Of a stretch of DNA of 25,391 nucleotides, positions 8,206 through 16,754 are shown one piece after another. The notes under the pieces were generated by a model, which was given only the letters and a program-made list of their open reading frames with translations, did no database searches and was not told where the DNA came from. The DNA is from BNXB01 sp031548005. GTDB lineage: Bacteria; Bacteroidota; Bacteroidia; Bacteroidales; Azobacteroidaceae. The translations under genes were made by a program, and so were the position numbers. The stretch's first letter is position 1. Each line of letters begins with the position of its first letter. Location: contig JAVBRK010000114.1 of the NCBI GenBank assembly GCA_031548005.1, positions 1-25,391 of the forward strand, read 5' to 3'.

Positions 8206-8336
8206 AAAACTTTATTATATAAAAATGATCATATTTGTGTAAAACACCCCTATAATTCAAGAACAAAATTGAATTGAAAAAGATCGCTTTTTTCGATTAA
8301 TTTAATATATAATTGTTTCCGGATATTATTCAATAG

Positions 8337-8374
8337 TAATTTATGAAAAGTAATTAACTATTATTCATAAATTA
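8337..8374. repeat. 11-bp perfect inverted repeat within the AT-rich gap
   Basis: TAATTTATGAA at 8337-8347 is perfectly complementary to TTCATAAATTA at 8364-8374, separated by 16 bases. The right arm overlaps the first three bases of the DnaA-box-like site at 8372-8380. It lacks GC pairs in the stem and a terminal T run, so it is a poor terminator for waaA (stop at 8459); a protein-binding or origin dyad fits better. Confidence 0.55.
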
Positions 8375-8458
8375 TCAACATTCTGTCTTTTTATAGAGAT
8401 GGAGTCCTTTTTTTCTGATAATAAGGCGTTTACTCGTAATATATGAAACAGAAATGGA

Positions 8459-9691
8459 TTATGGGAGAATTTTTTCCAGGATTATTCTGGTGGCTCCTGT
8501 GTTATTGCAGACATAGTCGCCGGTTTGCTTTCCTGCATCGATTCGGGTTTCCGGATTTCCCAGCAATTCATTCATTTTCTTTTCAAATAACTTTTCATCT
8601 TCAACAACAAAGGCGCCGTTACAGGCAACCAGTTCGTTCGCTTCTTTGAATCTGTGATAGTTGGGCCCAAAAATGACAGGAATTCCATATACTGCAGCTT
8701 CAAGCACATTATGAATGCCCACTCCGAATCCACCTCCCACATAAGCAATTTCTCCGTACCGGTAGATAGATGAAAGCATTCCGAAATTGTCGATAATGAG
8801 GCAGTCCGTATCCTGAACCTCTTCTTCCGTTGCCTGTGAATAAAGCACATAGGGCCGTTCGAGTCTGGAAATAATGGACTGTAAGTGTTGTTCGTGTATT
8901 TCGTGAGGAGCGATGATTAGTTTGAATGCCGGATGGCGGTTGAAATAGGGTATTAACAAGTCCTCGTCTTTAGGCCAGGTACTTCCCGCAACCAATGCAA
9001 ACTCTTTCTCACCGCCCTCTGTATTCAGGAATTTTTCTATTACGGGAAATGATTTCCGTTGTTCGTATATTTCTGCTACCCGGTCAAAACGGGTATCTCC
9101 CGAAACACTGACATTGGTGATCTTATGCTGGTTTAATAAGTCCATTGAGGCTTGATCCTGAACAAACAACCAGTTGAAATTTTTCAATACCTTACGGTAG
9201 CCCGCCCCGTACCATTTGAAAAAAATCTGTTTGGGCCGGAAAATCGCTGAAACAATGTATGTCGGGACATTATTTTTATGCAGCAGGGTCAGATAATTTT
9301 TCCAGAATTCATATTTGATAAATACCACCATGGCCAGGTTGGTCAGGCTCAGGAATTTTTTTGCGTTGGAGTAAAAATCAAAAGGCAAGTAACAGACAAT
9401 ATCGGCTCCGGCATAATTTTTCCGGACCTCATAGCCCGAAGGAGAAAAAAAAGTCAACAGAATTTTGTATTCCGGATGCTGTTCCCGTATTTTTTCGATC
9501 AGCGGACGACCTTGTTCGAATTCGCCTAACGAAGCCGCGTGAAACCAGATATATTTGCTTTTTGGATCGATTTTTTCCCGGAGAATATCAAACGTTTGTT
9601 TTTGCCCTCCAACCATCATTCCCGCTTTTTTATGAAAAGGAGAGATCAGGCGTACGATCAACGCATAAAACCCAATGACAATGCTGTACAT
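8459..9691 (-). CDS. waaA: 3-deoxy-D-manno-octulosonic acid (Kdo) transferase
   Basis: A 410-residue membrane-associated GT30 glycosyltransferase that moves Kdo from CMP-Kdo to lipid A at the cytoplasmic face of the inner membrane. Seen: an N-terminal hydrophobic anchor (about residues 1-18), the acceptor-side motif HAASLGEFEQGRPL containing the catalytic-base glutamate (E57), FSPSGYEV, FIKYEFWKN, VAGSTWPKDE at the start of the second Rossmann half, and the CMP-Kdo site around YVGGGFGVGIHNVLEAAVYG and FGPNYHRFKEA. Length fits the family. The start is 4 bases after the gltX stop, so the genes share a transcript. Whether it is mono- or bifunctional cannot be read from sequence. Confidence 0.93.
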   Translation of the reverse strand: MYSIVIGFYALIVRLISPFHKKAGMMVGGQKQTFDILREKIDPKSKYIWFHAASLGEFEQGRPLIEKIREQHPEYKILLTFFSPSGYEVRKNYAGADIVCYLPFDFYSNAKKFLSLTNLAMVVFIKYEFWKNYLTLLHKNNVPTYIVSAIFRPKQIFFKWYGAGYRKVLKNFNWLFVQDQASMDLLNQHKITNVSVSGDTRFDRVAEIYEQRKSFPVIEKFLNTEGGEKEFALVAGSTWPKDEDLLIPYFNRHPAFKLIIAPHEIHEQHLQSIISRLERPYVLYSQATEEEVQDTDCLIIDNFGMLSSIYRYGEIAYVGGGFGVGIHNVLEAAVYGIPVIFGPNYHRFKEANELVACNGAFVVEDEKLFEKKMNELLGNPETRIDAGKQTGDYVCNNTGATRIILEKILP

Positions 9692-9695
9692 GCTA

Positions 9696-11207
9696 TTATT
9701 TTAGAGTATCAATAGCCCGTTTCAGACGTATTATAACCTCATCTTTTCCAAGTACTTCGGTGATATCAAAGATATGCGGGCCTTTGGATTCGCCGACTAA
9801 GGCCAACCGGAAAGCATTCATTATATTGCCGAGGTGATATTGCTTTTCTTCGATCCAGGATTTTACGATTGTTTCGGTATGGTGACCGGAAAAATCGTCA
9901 ATTGCTTCAAGAACAGTACATAGTTCGGATAATTGTGCTGCCGATTCGGGTTTCCAGCGTTTAGCAACGGTTTTTTCATCGTAACCGGCCGGAGCTATAA
10001 AAAAGAATGCAGACTGATCCCAGAGTTCTTTTATATAGTTGGCACGTTCCTTTACTAATCCGACGACTTTTTCGATTTTATCTGTCGGAGCTTCTATCCC
10101 ATTCGATTTTAATACCGGCACAAACATCCGGGCTATTTCGGAATCGGGTTTCAACTGAATATATTGGTGATTGAACCATTCACCTTTTTTGTAGTCGAAT
10201 TTGGCGCCGCTTTTACTGCATTTTTCAAGCGAAAACAAATTTATCAGCTCATTTTCAGAAAGAATTTCCTGATCGTTACCAGGGTTCCATCCCAACAGTG
10301 CCAGAAAATTGACGACTGCCTCCGGCAGGTATCCGGCTTCGCGGTATCCTGAAGAAATTTCTCCGGAATTAGGATCTTTCCATTCCAGTGGAAATACCGG
10401 GAATCCGAGCCGGTCGCCGTCGCGTTTGCTCAGTTTGCCGTTTCCTTCCGGTTTCAGCAGCAGGGGCAGGTGAGCAAACCGGGGAGCTGTCCAGCCAAAA
10501 TACCGGTAGAGTAGCACGTGCAACGGAGCAGATGGCAACCATTCTTCCCCGCGAATGACGTGGGTAATTTCCATTAAATGATCATCTACAATGTTTGCCA
10601 GGTGATAAGTCGGAAGCCCGTCGGCCGATTTGTAAAGTACTTTATCGTCCAGTACAGAAGAATTGATTACAACTTCGCCACGTATCAGGTCATTTACCGT
10701 CACATCTTCATTCGGTTCGATTTTGATACGAACCACATATGGAGTTCCGGATTCGATCAGGCTTTGTACTTCTATGGCCGGAAGGGTTAACGAATTAGTC
10801 ATAGACATCCGCGTCGATGCGTCGTACTGGAAATTTGAAATTGCAGCACGCTTTTCTTCCAATTGGGCCGGAGTATCGAATGCGATATAGGCCAGGCCTT
10901 TTTCAAAAAGTTCGTCTACATATTTTTTGTAGATGTTTTTTCGTTCCGACTGACGGTAAGGAGCGTGTTTTCCGCCGATATGAGTCCCTTCATCGAACTT
11001 GATTCCCAGCCAGTTAAAAGCATCTACGATGTATTCTTCCGCTCCCGGAACAAAACGTTGAGAGTCGGTATCTTCAATCCGGAGAATAAAATCTCCTCCG
11101 TGTTTCCGGGCGAAAAGGTAGTTGTACAAAGCGGTACGGACGCCTCCGATATGCAGTGGGCCTGTAGGGCTCGGCGCAAACCTGACTCTGACTTTTTGTT
11201 CTGACAT
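9696..11207 (-). CDS. gltX: Glutamate-tRNA ligase
   Basis: A 503-residue class I aminoacyl-tRNA synthetase that attaches glutamate to tRNA-Glu. Seen: the HIGH-type motif in FAPSPTGPLHIGGVRTALYNYLF near the N terminus, IEDTD for glutamate binding, HVIRGEEWLPSAPLHVLLY, the KMSKS-type motif KLSKRDGD (about residue 260), and an all-helical anticodon-binding domain at the C terminus. The ATG (11205-11207) is followed by the canonical synthetase start with no room for an extension. It is the first gene of a two-gene run with waaA, and divergent from pgpH across an 84-base gap that holds promoter elements for both directions. Confidence 0.96.
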   Translation of the reverse strand: MSEQKVRVRFAPSPTGPLHIGGVRTALYNYLFARKHGGDFILRIEDTDSQRFVPGAEEYIVDAFNWLGIKFDEGTHIGGKHAPYRQSERKNIYKKYVDELFEKGLAYIAFDTPAQLEEKRAAISNFQYDASTRMSMTNSLTLPAIEVQSLIESGTPYVVRIKIEPNEDVTVNDLIRGEVVINSSVLDDKVLYKSADGLPTYHLANIVDDHLMEITHVIRGEEWLPSAPLHVLLYRYFGWTAPRFAHLPLLLKPEGNGKLSKRDGDRLGFPVFPLEWKDPNSGEISSGYREAGYLPEAVVNFLALLGWNPGNDQEILSENELINLFSLEKCSKSGAKFDYKKGEWFNHQYIQLKPDSEIARMFVPVLKSNGIEAPTDKIEKVVGLVKERANYIKELWDQSAFFFIAPAGYDEKTVAKRWKPESAAQLSELCTVLEAIDDFSGHHTETIVKSWIEEKQYHLGNIMNAFRLALVGESKGPHIFDITEVLGKDEVIIRLKRAIDTLK

Positions 11208-11232
11208 AAAGACTTAATTTAGGAAATTTCCG

Positions 11233-11240
11233 CAAAAGTA
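11233..11240 (-). promoter_or_regulatory. -7 box for gltX-waaA
   Basis: Minus strand TACTTTTG, an exact TAnnTTTG, 25 bases upstream of the gltX ATG, giving a leader under 25 bases. No standard -33 box is visible. Confidence 0.45.
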
Positions 11241-11262
11241 CATATATTTATTATTTTTTTAG

Positions 11263-11270
11263 TACTTTTC
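11263..11270 (+). promoter_or_regulatory. Possible -7 box for pgpH
   Basis: TACTTTTC differs from TAnnTTTG only in the last base and ends 21 bases before the pgpH ATG. The position suits a short leader; the mismatch makes the call weak. Confidence 0.3.
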
Positions 11271-11291
11271 GCCAAAATTCAGTGTCTTTTG

Positions 11292-13322
11292 ATGAATAAA
11301 AAGGAGATTAAAATACCGGGATATATCTATTTCGCCATAGCTGCATTGGTTATTATTGCGTTGTTTCCGCGGGAAGGCCGGTTTCGGTATACGTTTAATG
11401 AGGGTAAGCCCTGGAGGTACGGATTACTGACTGCTTCTTTCGATTTTCCCATTTATAAGCCTGCTAATGAGCTGAAACAGGAACAGGACAGTATTCTGGC
11501 TGATTTTCAACCTTATTTTCAGAAAAATGATAAAACAGCCCAGGCTCAGATTGAAAAATTCAGATTGGATTATAAAAATACCTGGAACAATAACTACGTC
11601 GAATATGTAGTTAAAACCTTGCAGGAGGTCTATCATTCGGGAATCTTACAGGTAAACGATTATAATTTTCTCCGGGATAATCATTACAATCAATTTAAGA
11701 TTTTTGAAGAAAATGTAGCGGTAAGTCACTCTGCAAATGAAGTTTTTACTGTAAAATCGGCTTATTCATATATTTTTGATAATTGTCCCCGGGAGCTGAA
11801 CAGTCAGATCCTCCGGTCGGGTAATCTCAACCTTTATTTAGTTGAAAATCTGAAATATGATAAGGGGACTACCGGGAAAGTAAAGAATGAGACCCTACAA
11901 CAGGTTCCGCCATCGAGCGGCATGGTCCAGAAAGGGGAGAAGATTGTAGACCGGGGTGAAATCGTCGATAAAAAGACGTACAATATCCTGTCGTCGCTTA
12001 AACAGATTTCACATACACGTACAGGCAATGTAAATCAGCAATCCCGCTATCTGATTGGTATTTCTATACTGGTTATCGGATTAATAGCCTGTTTTCCGCT
12101 TTATTTATATTATTTCAGGACCAATCTTTATTATCGTAAAAAACATCTGGTTTTCCTCTTGTCGCTGATTGCAGGATTCACGCTGTTGACCGAAATCGAT
12201 ATCCGGTTCGAAATGTTTAATGTTTATGTGATACCTTTTGCAATTATCCCGTTGGCGATCCGGACTTTTTTTGATTCCCGGACTGCACAGATGGCTCATA
12301 ACATTACGATTCTGATCTGCTCGCTGATGGTTCCTTTTCCGTTCGAATTTCTTATTCTTCAATTTACAACCTGCCTTGTCGTGGTTTTTATATTGAAAGA
12401 CCTTACCAAACGCTCTCAATTAATACAATGTTCTTTTTATGTATTGGTTGCCTATATTGTTGTGTATATCGGGTTGGTTATGATTCAGGAGGGAGATTGG
12501 AGTAAAATCAACTGGCGTATGTTCACCTATTTCGGAATTAATTTTGTTTTCCTGATGTTTACCTACGCATTCATTTATATTATTGAAAAGATATTCGGCT
12601 ATGTTTCGAATGTGACCCTGGTTGAGATGTCGGATATCAATTCACCCATACTCCGGGAACTATCGGAGAAATGTCCGGGAACATTCCAGCATTCGCTTCA
12701 GGTTTCGATTTTAGGATCTGCAGCCGCCATCCGGATTAAGGCCAATCCTCATTTGGTACGTACGGGCGCTTTGTATCACGACATCGGGAAAATGGTTAAT
12801 CCGGCATTTTTTATTGAAAATCAGGCAGGAAGTATCAATCCGCACGATCGTCTGAGTTTTGAGGAGAGCGCCCGGATTATCATCAGTCATGTACCGGAAG
12901 GTGTAAAAATCGCAGAGAAAAATAATCTGCCGGCAATGATCGTTGATTTTATCAAGACGCATCATGGAAAAGGAAAAACCAAGTATTTTTATAATTCATT
13001 CAAGAATGAATATCCGGATAAACCGGTCAATGAGGCCCTTTTTACTTATCCGGGCCCTAATCCGCATACCCGGGAAACAGCGATCCTGATGATGGCAGAT
13101 TCGGTTGAGGCTGCTTCCAGAAGTCTGAAAGAGTATACAGAAGAAACAATCATTCATTTAGTCAATAAAATCATCGACTCACAGATTAAAGACGGATTGT
13201 TGGATCGGGTGCCCCTGACTTTCAGGCATATTTCGGAAATAAAAGAGGTATTCGTCGAGAAATTAAGCACGATGTATCATTCCCGGATCAGTTATCCGGA
13301 TCTGAAAGAAAATGTTATTTAG
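11292..13322 (+). CDS. pgpH: 7TM-HD family membrane phosphodiesterase (PgpH type, probably c-di-AMP)
   Basis: A 676-residue inner-membrane protein with the layout of Listeria PgpH: one membrane segment near residues 12-27, an extracytoplasmic region (7TMR-HDED type) to about residue 250, a block of seven hydrophobic segments (about 255-440), then a cytoplasmic HD domain. Metal ligands are intact: H in FQHSLQ, HD in LYHDIGKM (about 495), H in IISHVPEG, HH in KTHHGKG, and D in MMADSVEAA. The family hydrolyses cyclic di-AMP to pApA, which controls potassium and osmotic balance; the substrate is assigned by family only. I start at ATG 11292; a TTG one codon earlier is less likely. Its 3' end overlaps the phosphatase gene on the other strand by 8 bases. 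Confidence 0.88.
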   Translation: MNKKEIKIPGYIYFAIAALVIIALFPREGRFRYTFNEGKPWRYGLLTASFDFPIYKPANELKQEQDSILADFQPYFQKNDKTAQAQIEKFRLDYKNTWNNNYVEYVVKTLQEVYHSGILQVNDYNFLRDNHYNQFKIFEENVAVSHSANEVFTVKSAYSYIFDNCPRELNSQILRSGNLNLYLVENLKYDKGTTGKVKNETLQQVPPSSGMVQKGEKIVDRGEIVDKKTYNILSSLKQISHTRTGNVNQQSRYLIGISILVIGLIACFPLYLYYFRTNLYYRKKHLVFLLSLIAGFTLLTEIDIRFEMFNVYVIPFAIIPLAIRTFFDSRTAQMAHNITILICSLMVPFPFEFLILQFTTCLVVVFILKDLTKRSQLIQCSFYVLVAYIVVYIGLVMIQEGDWSKINWRMFTYFGINFVFLMFTYAFIYIIEKIFGYVSNVTLVEMSDINSPILRELSEKCPGTFQHSLQVSILGSAAAIRIKANPHLVRTGALYHDIGKMVNPAFFIENQAGSINPHDRLSFEESARIIISHVPEGVKIAEKNNLPAMIVDFIKTHHGKGKTKYFYNSFKNEYPDKPVNEALFTYPGPNPHTRETAILMMADSVEAASRSLKEYTEETIIHLVNKIIDSQIKDGLLDRVPLTFRHISEIKEVFVEKLSTMYHSRISYPDLKENVI

Positions 13323-13785
13323 TCAGCTCGTCGATTAATCCTTCACAGGCATCTTCAAGCAGATCGAGTACCAGTTCGAAACCGCTTTCTCCTCCATAAT
13401 AAGGATCAGGCACATGATCGTTGGCGTATCTCTTGCAATAGTCTGTCATCCGGCGTATCTTTTTCTGGGACTCTATGTCCGGCGCTTTTTGCATCAGATT
13501 CTGAATATTCGAGTCGTCCATGCCGATGATCAGGTCGAAATCAAAAAAATCGTTGTATGTTACCGGCCGGGAGCGGGAAACCAGGTTATATCCTCTCCGG
13601 GAAGCATGCAATCGCATCCGTTGATCGGGAAGCTCCCCTTCATGATAGTTGAGTATTCCTGCCGAATCGATTTCGATGAACCGTTGTAACTCATTTTTTT
13701 TGACCATTTCCTTCATTATTCCTTCGGCAGCCGGCGACCGGCAGATATTCCCCAAACAGACAAACAGTATTTTTTTCTTTTCCAT
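13315..13785 (-). CDS. Low-molecular-weight protein tyrosine phosphatase
   Basis: A 156-residue cytosolic phosphatase. Seen: the P-loop CX5R with C10 and R16 (FVCLGNICRSPAAEG) at the extreme N terminus, and the general-acid DP loop DHVPDPYYGG about 30 residues from the C terminus. Length is normal. In related bacteria these enzymes act on tyrosine kinases of polysaccharide export or on small phosphorylated substrates; no capsule gene is nearby, so the partner is unknown. It follows priA by 18 bases, so it is probably the last gene of the barrel-priA-phosphatase transcript. Its last 8 bases overlap the pgpH stop region on the opposite strand. Confidence 0.92.
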   Translation of the reverse strand: MEKKKILFVCLGNICRSPAAEGIMKEMVKKNELQRFIEIDSAGILNYHEGELPDQRMRLHASRRGYNLVSRSRPVTYNDFFDFDLIIGMDDSNIQNLMQKAPDIESQKKIRRMTDYCKRYANDHVPDPYYGGESGFELVLDLLEDACEGLIDELTK

Positions 13786-13803
13786 AGAGCAAATATAAGG
13801 ATT

Positions 13804-16065
13804 TTATCCTACAGGATCAACATCGTATTGTATAATGGCATATTTATAGCGGGTGTCGGATAATATTCTGTAACGAGTGTTTTCCAATACCTCGCGGAGG
13901 GTATTCAGGGATGCAGAAATTTCGATTTTTAATAAAATTTTCTGTATGTGGAGTGATTGTATCCTGCCAACGGGAGGCTTATCCGGTCCCATAACCCGGT
14001 TTCCCAGGGTACTGCGGAGGCTGTCGGCGTACTCCTGCGCCAGGGCTTTCAACAGTTCTTCATTTTTGTGCTTCAGATTGATATGGATGAGCCGGTAGAA
14101 TGGAGGATAACGGAATAGTTTCCGCTCTTCGACCTGCATTTGATACATGCCTTCGTAATTGTGGTCGAGTACCATCCGGATCAATGGATGTTCGGGATGC
14201 GATGCCTGAAGTACGACTTCTCCCTGCTGTTTGCGCCGTCCGGCCCGTCCGGCAACCTGAGACATGAGCTGGTAGGCCCGTTCGTGCGACCGGAAATCGG
14301 GAAAATTCATCAGGGAGTCGGCATTGAGAATGCCTACAAGGCTCACTTTTTCAAAGTCCAATCCTTTGGAGATGATTTGTGTGCCGATCAGAACCTGCGT
14401 TTTTCCCTGTTCAAAACGGGAAATGATTTCTTCATACGATTTAGTCGTTTTTGCTGTATCGGCATCTAAGCGGTCGGCTTTTATATCCGGAAAAAGCAGG
14501 GCGACTTCTTCTTCTACTTTTTCAGTCCCGAAACCCTGCGCTTTCAGGTCTTTGTTCCCACATTCCGGACATTCGGGTGGGATGGTGTAAGTACTGCCGC
14601 AATAGTGACAAGTGAGTTGACTGAAACGTTTATGATAGGTGAGGCTGACATCGCAAAACCGGCATTTCGGAGTCCAGTCGCAGATTTTACAGGTCACCAT
14701 GGGAGCAAATCCCCGCCGGTTCTGAAATAGTAAAACCTGTTCTCCTTTCTCCAATGTATTCTTCATTTTTTCTATTAACAAAGGTGAAAAGAGGGACTTC
14801 ATTCGTTTTTTACGACGTAATTCTTTGATATCGATTGGTATAATCTGAGGCAATCCGGTTTCTTCAAACCGTTTTTTTAATCCGGCGTAACCATATTTTC
14901 CGGTTTGGGCATTGAAATACGATTCAATGGATGGAGTGGCGCTGCCCAAAATCACTTTGGCCGAATGCATGGTCGACAGTACAATGGCTGCATTCCGGGC
15001 ATGATACCGGGGAGCCGGATCCTGCTGTTTGTAACTGGGTTCGTGTTCCTCATCAACAATAACCAATCCCAAATCCCTGAAAGGAAGAAAAATAGAGGAC
15101 CTGACCCCCAGAATGATTTGGTAACCTTCGTCATTCAGCAGGTTATTCCATATTTCCACCCGTTCATTGTCGCTGATCTTGGAATGGTAAACACCCAGTT
15201 TGTCTCCAAAAAAATGCTTCAATCGTTTGGTTATCTGAGCAGTGAGGGCGATTTCCGGCAATAAAAAGAGGACTTGCCGGTTCAGTTTCAGGGTTTCTGC
15301 AATCAAATGGGTATAAATTTCAGTTTTCCCGGATGAGGTCACGCCATGAAGCAGGCAGACTTCTTTTTCCCGGAAACTTTGCATGATGTCTGTATAGGCC
15401 TGTTGCTGTAACAGATTTAAAGGATTCAACGGAGCAATATCCTCCTCGTATGTTTGCAACCGGCTGATTTCTTTTTCATAAGCCTCGAGAATCCCTTTTT
15501 CAATTAATCCCGAGAGAGCATTTTCATTCGATCCGCTTTTAGCAAGAAGTTGCTTCCTGGAAACTTCTGTTCCCGAGGCAGTGGAAAAAATTCTGGAATA
15601 TTCGATAAAAGCTAATAATAATTGTTCTTGTTTGAATGCACGTTTAACCTGATCGAAAGCGGTGTGCAAATGGTCTTTGTTGGTATATTTTTCCGTAAAC
15701 CGGATAAAAGTTTCTTTTTTTTGTTTGTAGTTCGTGGAACTTTCGCTCCGGAATCCGGAAGGCAATACAGCTTTATAGACTTCTCCCAGTTTACAGAGAT
15801 AATATTGTGAAATCCACTCCCAAAAGCGGAGTTGGGGCCGGCGAAGAACAGGCTTTGAATTTTCGACTGCAAGGATCGGTTTGATTTCGTATGCAGAAGA
15901 GGGTTCTACCAGGTGAATGTAGGCTACGACACCCGAATAATGTTTGTTTTTTCCGAATTCGACCAGAACCATGCTTCCACAGAAAACTTGTTTTTCCAGT
16001 TCCGGTGGAACAGAGTAGGTATACGTATCAGCTAATGGAACGGGTAGAATAACTTCAATAAACAT
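13804..16065 (-). CDS. priA: Primosomal protein N' (replication restart helicase)
   Basis: A 753-residue superfamily 2 DNA helicase that reloads the replisome at stalled forks. Seen in order: the N-terminal 3'-OH DNA-binding domain starting VILPVPLADTYTYSVP, helicase motif I LHGVTSSGKTEIYTHL (about residue 240), motif II VDEEHEPSYKQ, motif III GSATPSIES, the zinc-binding insertion with four CX2C-type pairs (CKIC, CRFC, CHYC, CPEC; about residues 455-515), then motifs V-VI in LIGTQIISKGLDF and QLMSQVAGRAGRR. All expected elements are intact. The start codon overlaps the stop of the upstream barrel gene by one base (TGATG), indicating translational coupling, an unusual partner for priA. Confidence 0.96.
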   Translation of the reverse strand: MFIEVILPVPLADTYTYSVPPELEKQVFCGSMVLVEFGKNKHYSGVVAYIHLVEPSSAYEIKPILAVENSKPVLRRPQLRFWEWISQYYLCKLGEVYKAVLPSGFRSESSTNYKQKKETFIRFTEKYTNKDHLHTAFDQVKRAFKQEQLLLAFIEYSRIFSTASGTEVSRKQLLAKSGSNENALSGLIEKGILEAYEKEISRLQTYEEDIAPLNPLNLLQQQAYTDIMQSFREKEVCLLHGVTSSGKTEIYTHLIAETLKLNRQVLFLLPEIALTAQITKRLKHFFGDKLGVYHSKISDNERVEIWNNLLNDEGYQIILGVRSSIFLPFRDLGLVIVDEEHEPSYKQQDPAPRYHARNAAIVLSTMHSAKVILGSATPSIESYFNAQTGKYGYAGLKKRFEETGLPQIIPIDIKELRRKKRMKSLFSPLLIEKMKNTLEKGEQVLLFQNRRGFAPMVTCKICDWTPKCRFCDVSLTYHKRFSQLTCHYCGSTYTIPPECPECGNKDLKAQGFGTEKVEEEVALLFPDIKADRLDADTAKTTKSYEEIISRFEQGKTQVLIGTQIISKGLDFEKVSLVGILNADSLMNFPDFRSHERAYQLMSQVAGRAGRRKQQGEVVLQASHPEHPLIRMVLDHNYEGMYQMQVEERKLFRYPPFYRLIHINLKHKNEELLKALAQEYADSLRSTLGNRVMGPDKPPVGRIQSLHIQKILLKIEISASLNTLREVLENTRYRILSDTRYKYAIIQYDVDPVG

Positions 16066-16634
16066 CAGAAAAAGAATGCTGCGGTAACAGACCAGGTTTT
16101 TGTTTTAACATCGTACTCTCCGGCGCTGTAATCATCGGTTAATTTAAGTTGGTAATTCGCTCCTATTTGTAAATGTTTCAGGAGTTCGACCCCAAATCCG
16201 AAATTCAATCCGGCGCCGAATGTTTTTTGTTTGAATTGATCAGGAATATCGGCAACAGAGAAATTGTCGCCCGAAACACGGAAACTGGCATAAGGTCCGG
16301 CTGAACCATAAATTCCGATTGCTCCTAATAATCCCAGTTTGTATTTGAGATTCAGCGGAATATCCAATGTTGCGAATTTTTCTGTATTTCCATCGACTTT
16401 AAAGCCTTGTTGTGAATAGAGCAGGGCGGCATCCATTCCTAATCCGATAATCGGTAGATTGAATTCAATGATGGGACCTGCCTGAAATCCGGTGAAATTG
16501 TCCGGATTGAGCGCATTCCAGTTGAAAGATGCTTCCGACAAGTTGACTCCGGCTTTTAATCCCCATTTAATAGCGTGAGCCGGAAAGATGGCGAAGCAAA
16601 AAAAGCTGATGATAATTAAAACAGTCCTTTTCAT
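16065..16634 (-). CDS. Small outer-membrane beta-barrel protein (PorT-like)
   Basis: A 189-residue exported protein. A signal peptide (MKRTVLIIISFFCFAIFPAHA, residues 1-21) is followed by alternating short strands rich in aromatic and glycine residues: KWGLKAGVNLSEASF, GFQAGPIIEFNLP, GMDAALLYSQQGF, LNLKYKLGLLGAIGIYGSAGPYASF, GLNFGFGVELLKHLQIGANYQL. It ends in WSVTAAFFF, with the C-terminal phenylalanine usual for outer-membrane barrels. This is the porin-like/outer-membrane beta-barrel type common in Bacteroidetes. I start at ATG 16632-16634 because translation from further upstream puts 20 non-signal residues ahead of the signal peptide. Specific function unknown. Its stop overlaps the priA start by one base. 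Confidence 0.85.
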   Translation of the reverse strand: MKRTVLIIISFFCFAIFPAHAIKWGLKAGVNLSEASFNWNALNPDNFTGFQAGPIIEFNLPIIGLGMDAALLYSQQGFKVDGNTEKFATLDIPLNLKYKLGLLGAIGIYGSAGPYASFRVSGDNFSVADIPDQFKQKTFGAGLNFGFGVELLKHLQIGANYQLKLTDDYSAGEYDVKTKTWSVTAAFFF

Positions 16635-16663
16635 GATACCAGTATTTGGAAAGCATAATGATA

Positions 16664-16671
16664 CAAATATA
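16664..16671 (-). promoter_or_regulatory. -7 box for the barrel-priA-phosphatase operon
   Basis: Minus strand TATATTTG, an exact TAnnTTTG, 29 bases upstream of the ATG at 16634. It also supports that start: the alternative start at 16694 would lie upstream of the promoter. Confidence 0.5.
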
Positions 16672-16754
16672 CATCTTTTATATTGTAAAAACACTTTACT
16701 ATAGATAAATGTTATATTAAATACTCAATGTATTTAATAAAATCTGATTTGGTA

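Larger units (their letters stand above)
7983..8458. other. AT-rich non-coding region with DnaA-box-like sites: candidate replication origin
   Basis: No open reading frame of note on either strand. Three identical 9-mers TTATCAACA, one base from the DnaA box TTATCCACA, lie at 8042-8050 (minus), 8120-8128 (plus) and 8372-8380 (plus). Weaker two-mismatch versions are at 8161-8169 and 8185-8193 (both minus). A nearly pure A/T stretch at 7985-8039 could be an unwinding element, and an 11-bp inverted repeat at 8337-8374 runs into the third box. By chance a given 9-mer is expected about 0.2 times in 25 kb counting both strands. Sampled base counts suggest C exceeds G on the plus strand to the left and not to the right, as around an origin. 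dnaA is not in the window; Bacteroidetes origins often lie away from dnaA (general knowledge). The origin call is inference. Confidence 0.5.

Noticed and set aside
8277..8292. AAAAAG/CTTTTT hairpin in the AT-rich gap as a waaA terminator
   Set aside because: The stem is A/T apart from one pair and arises easily in such sequence.
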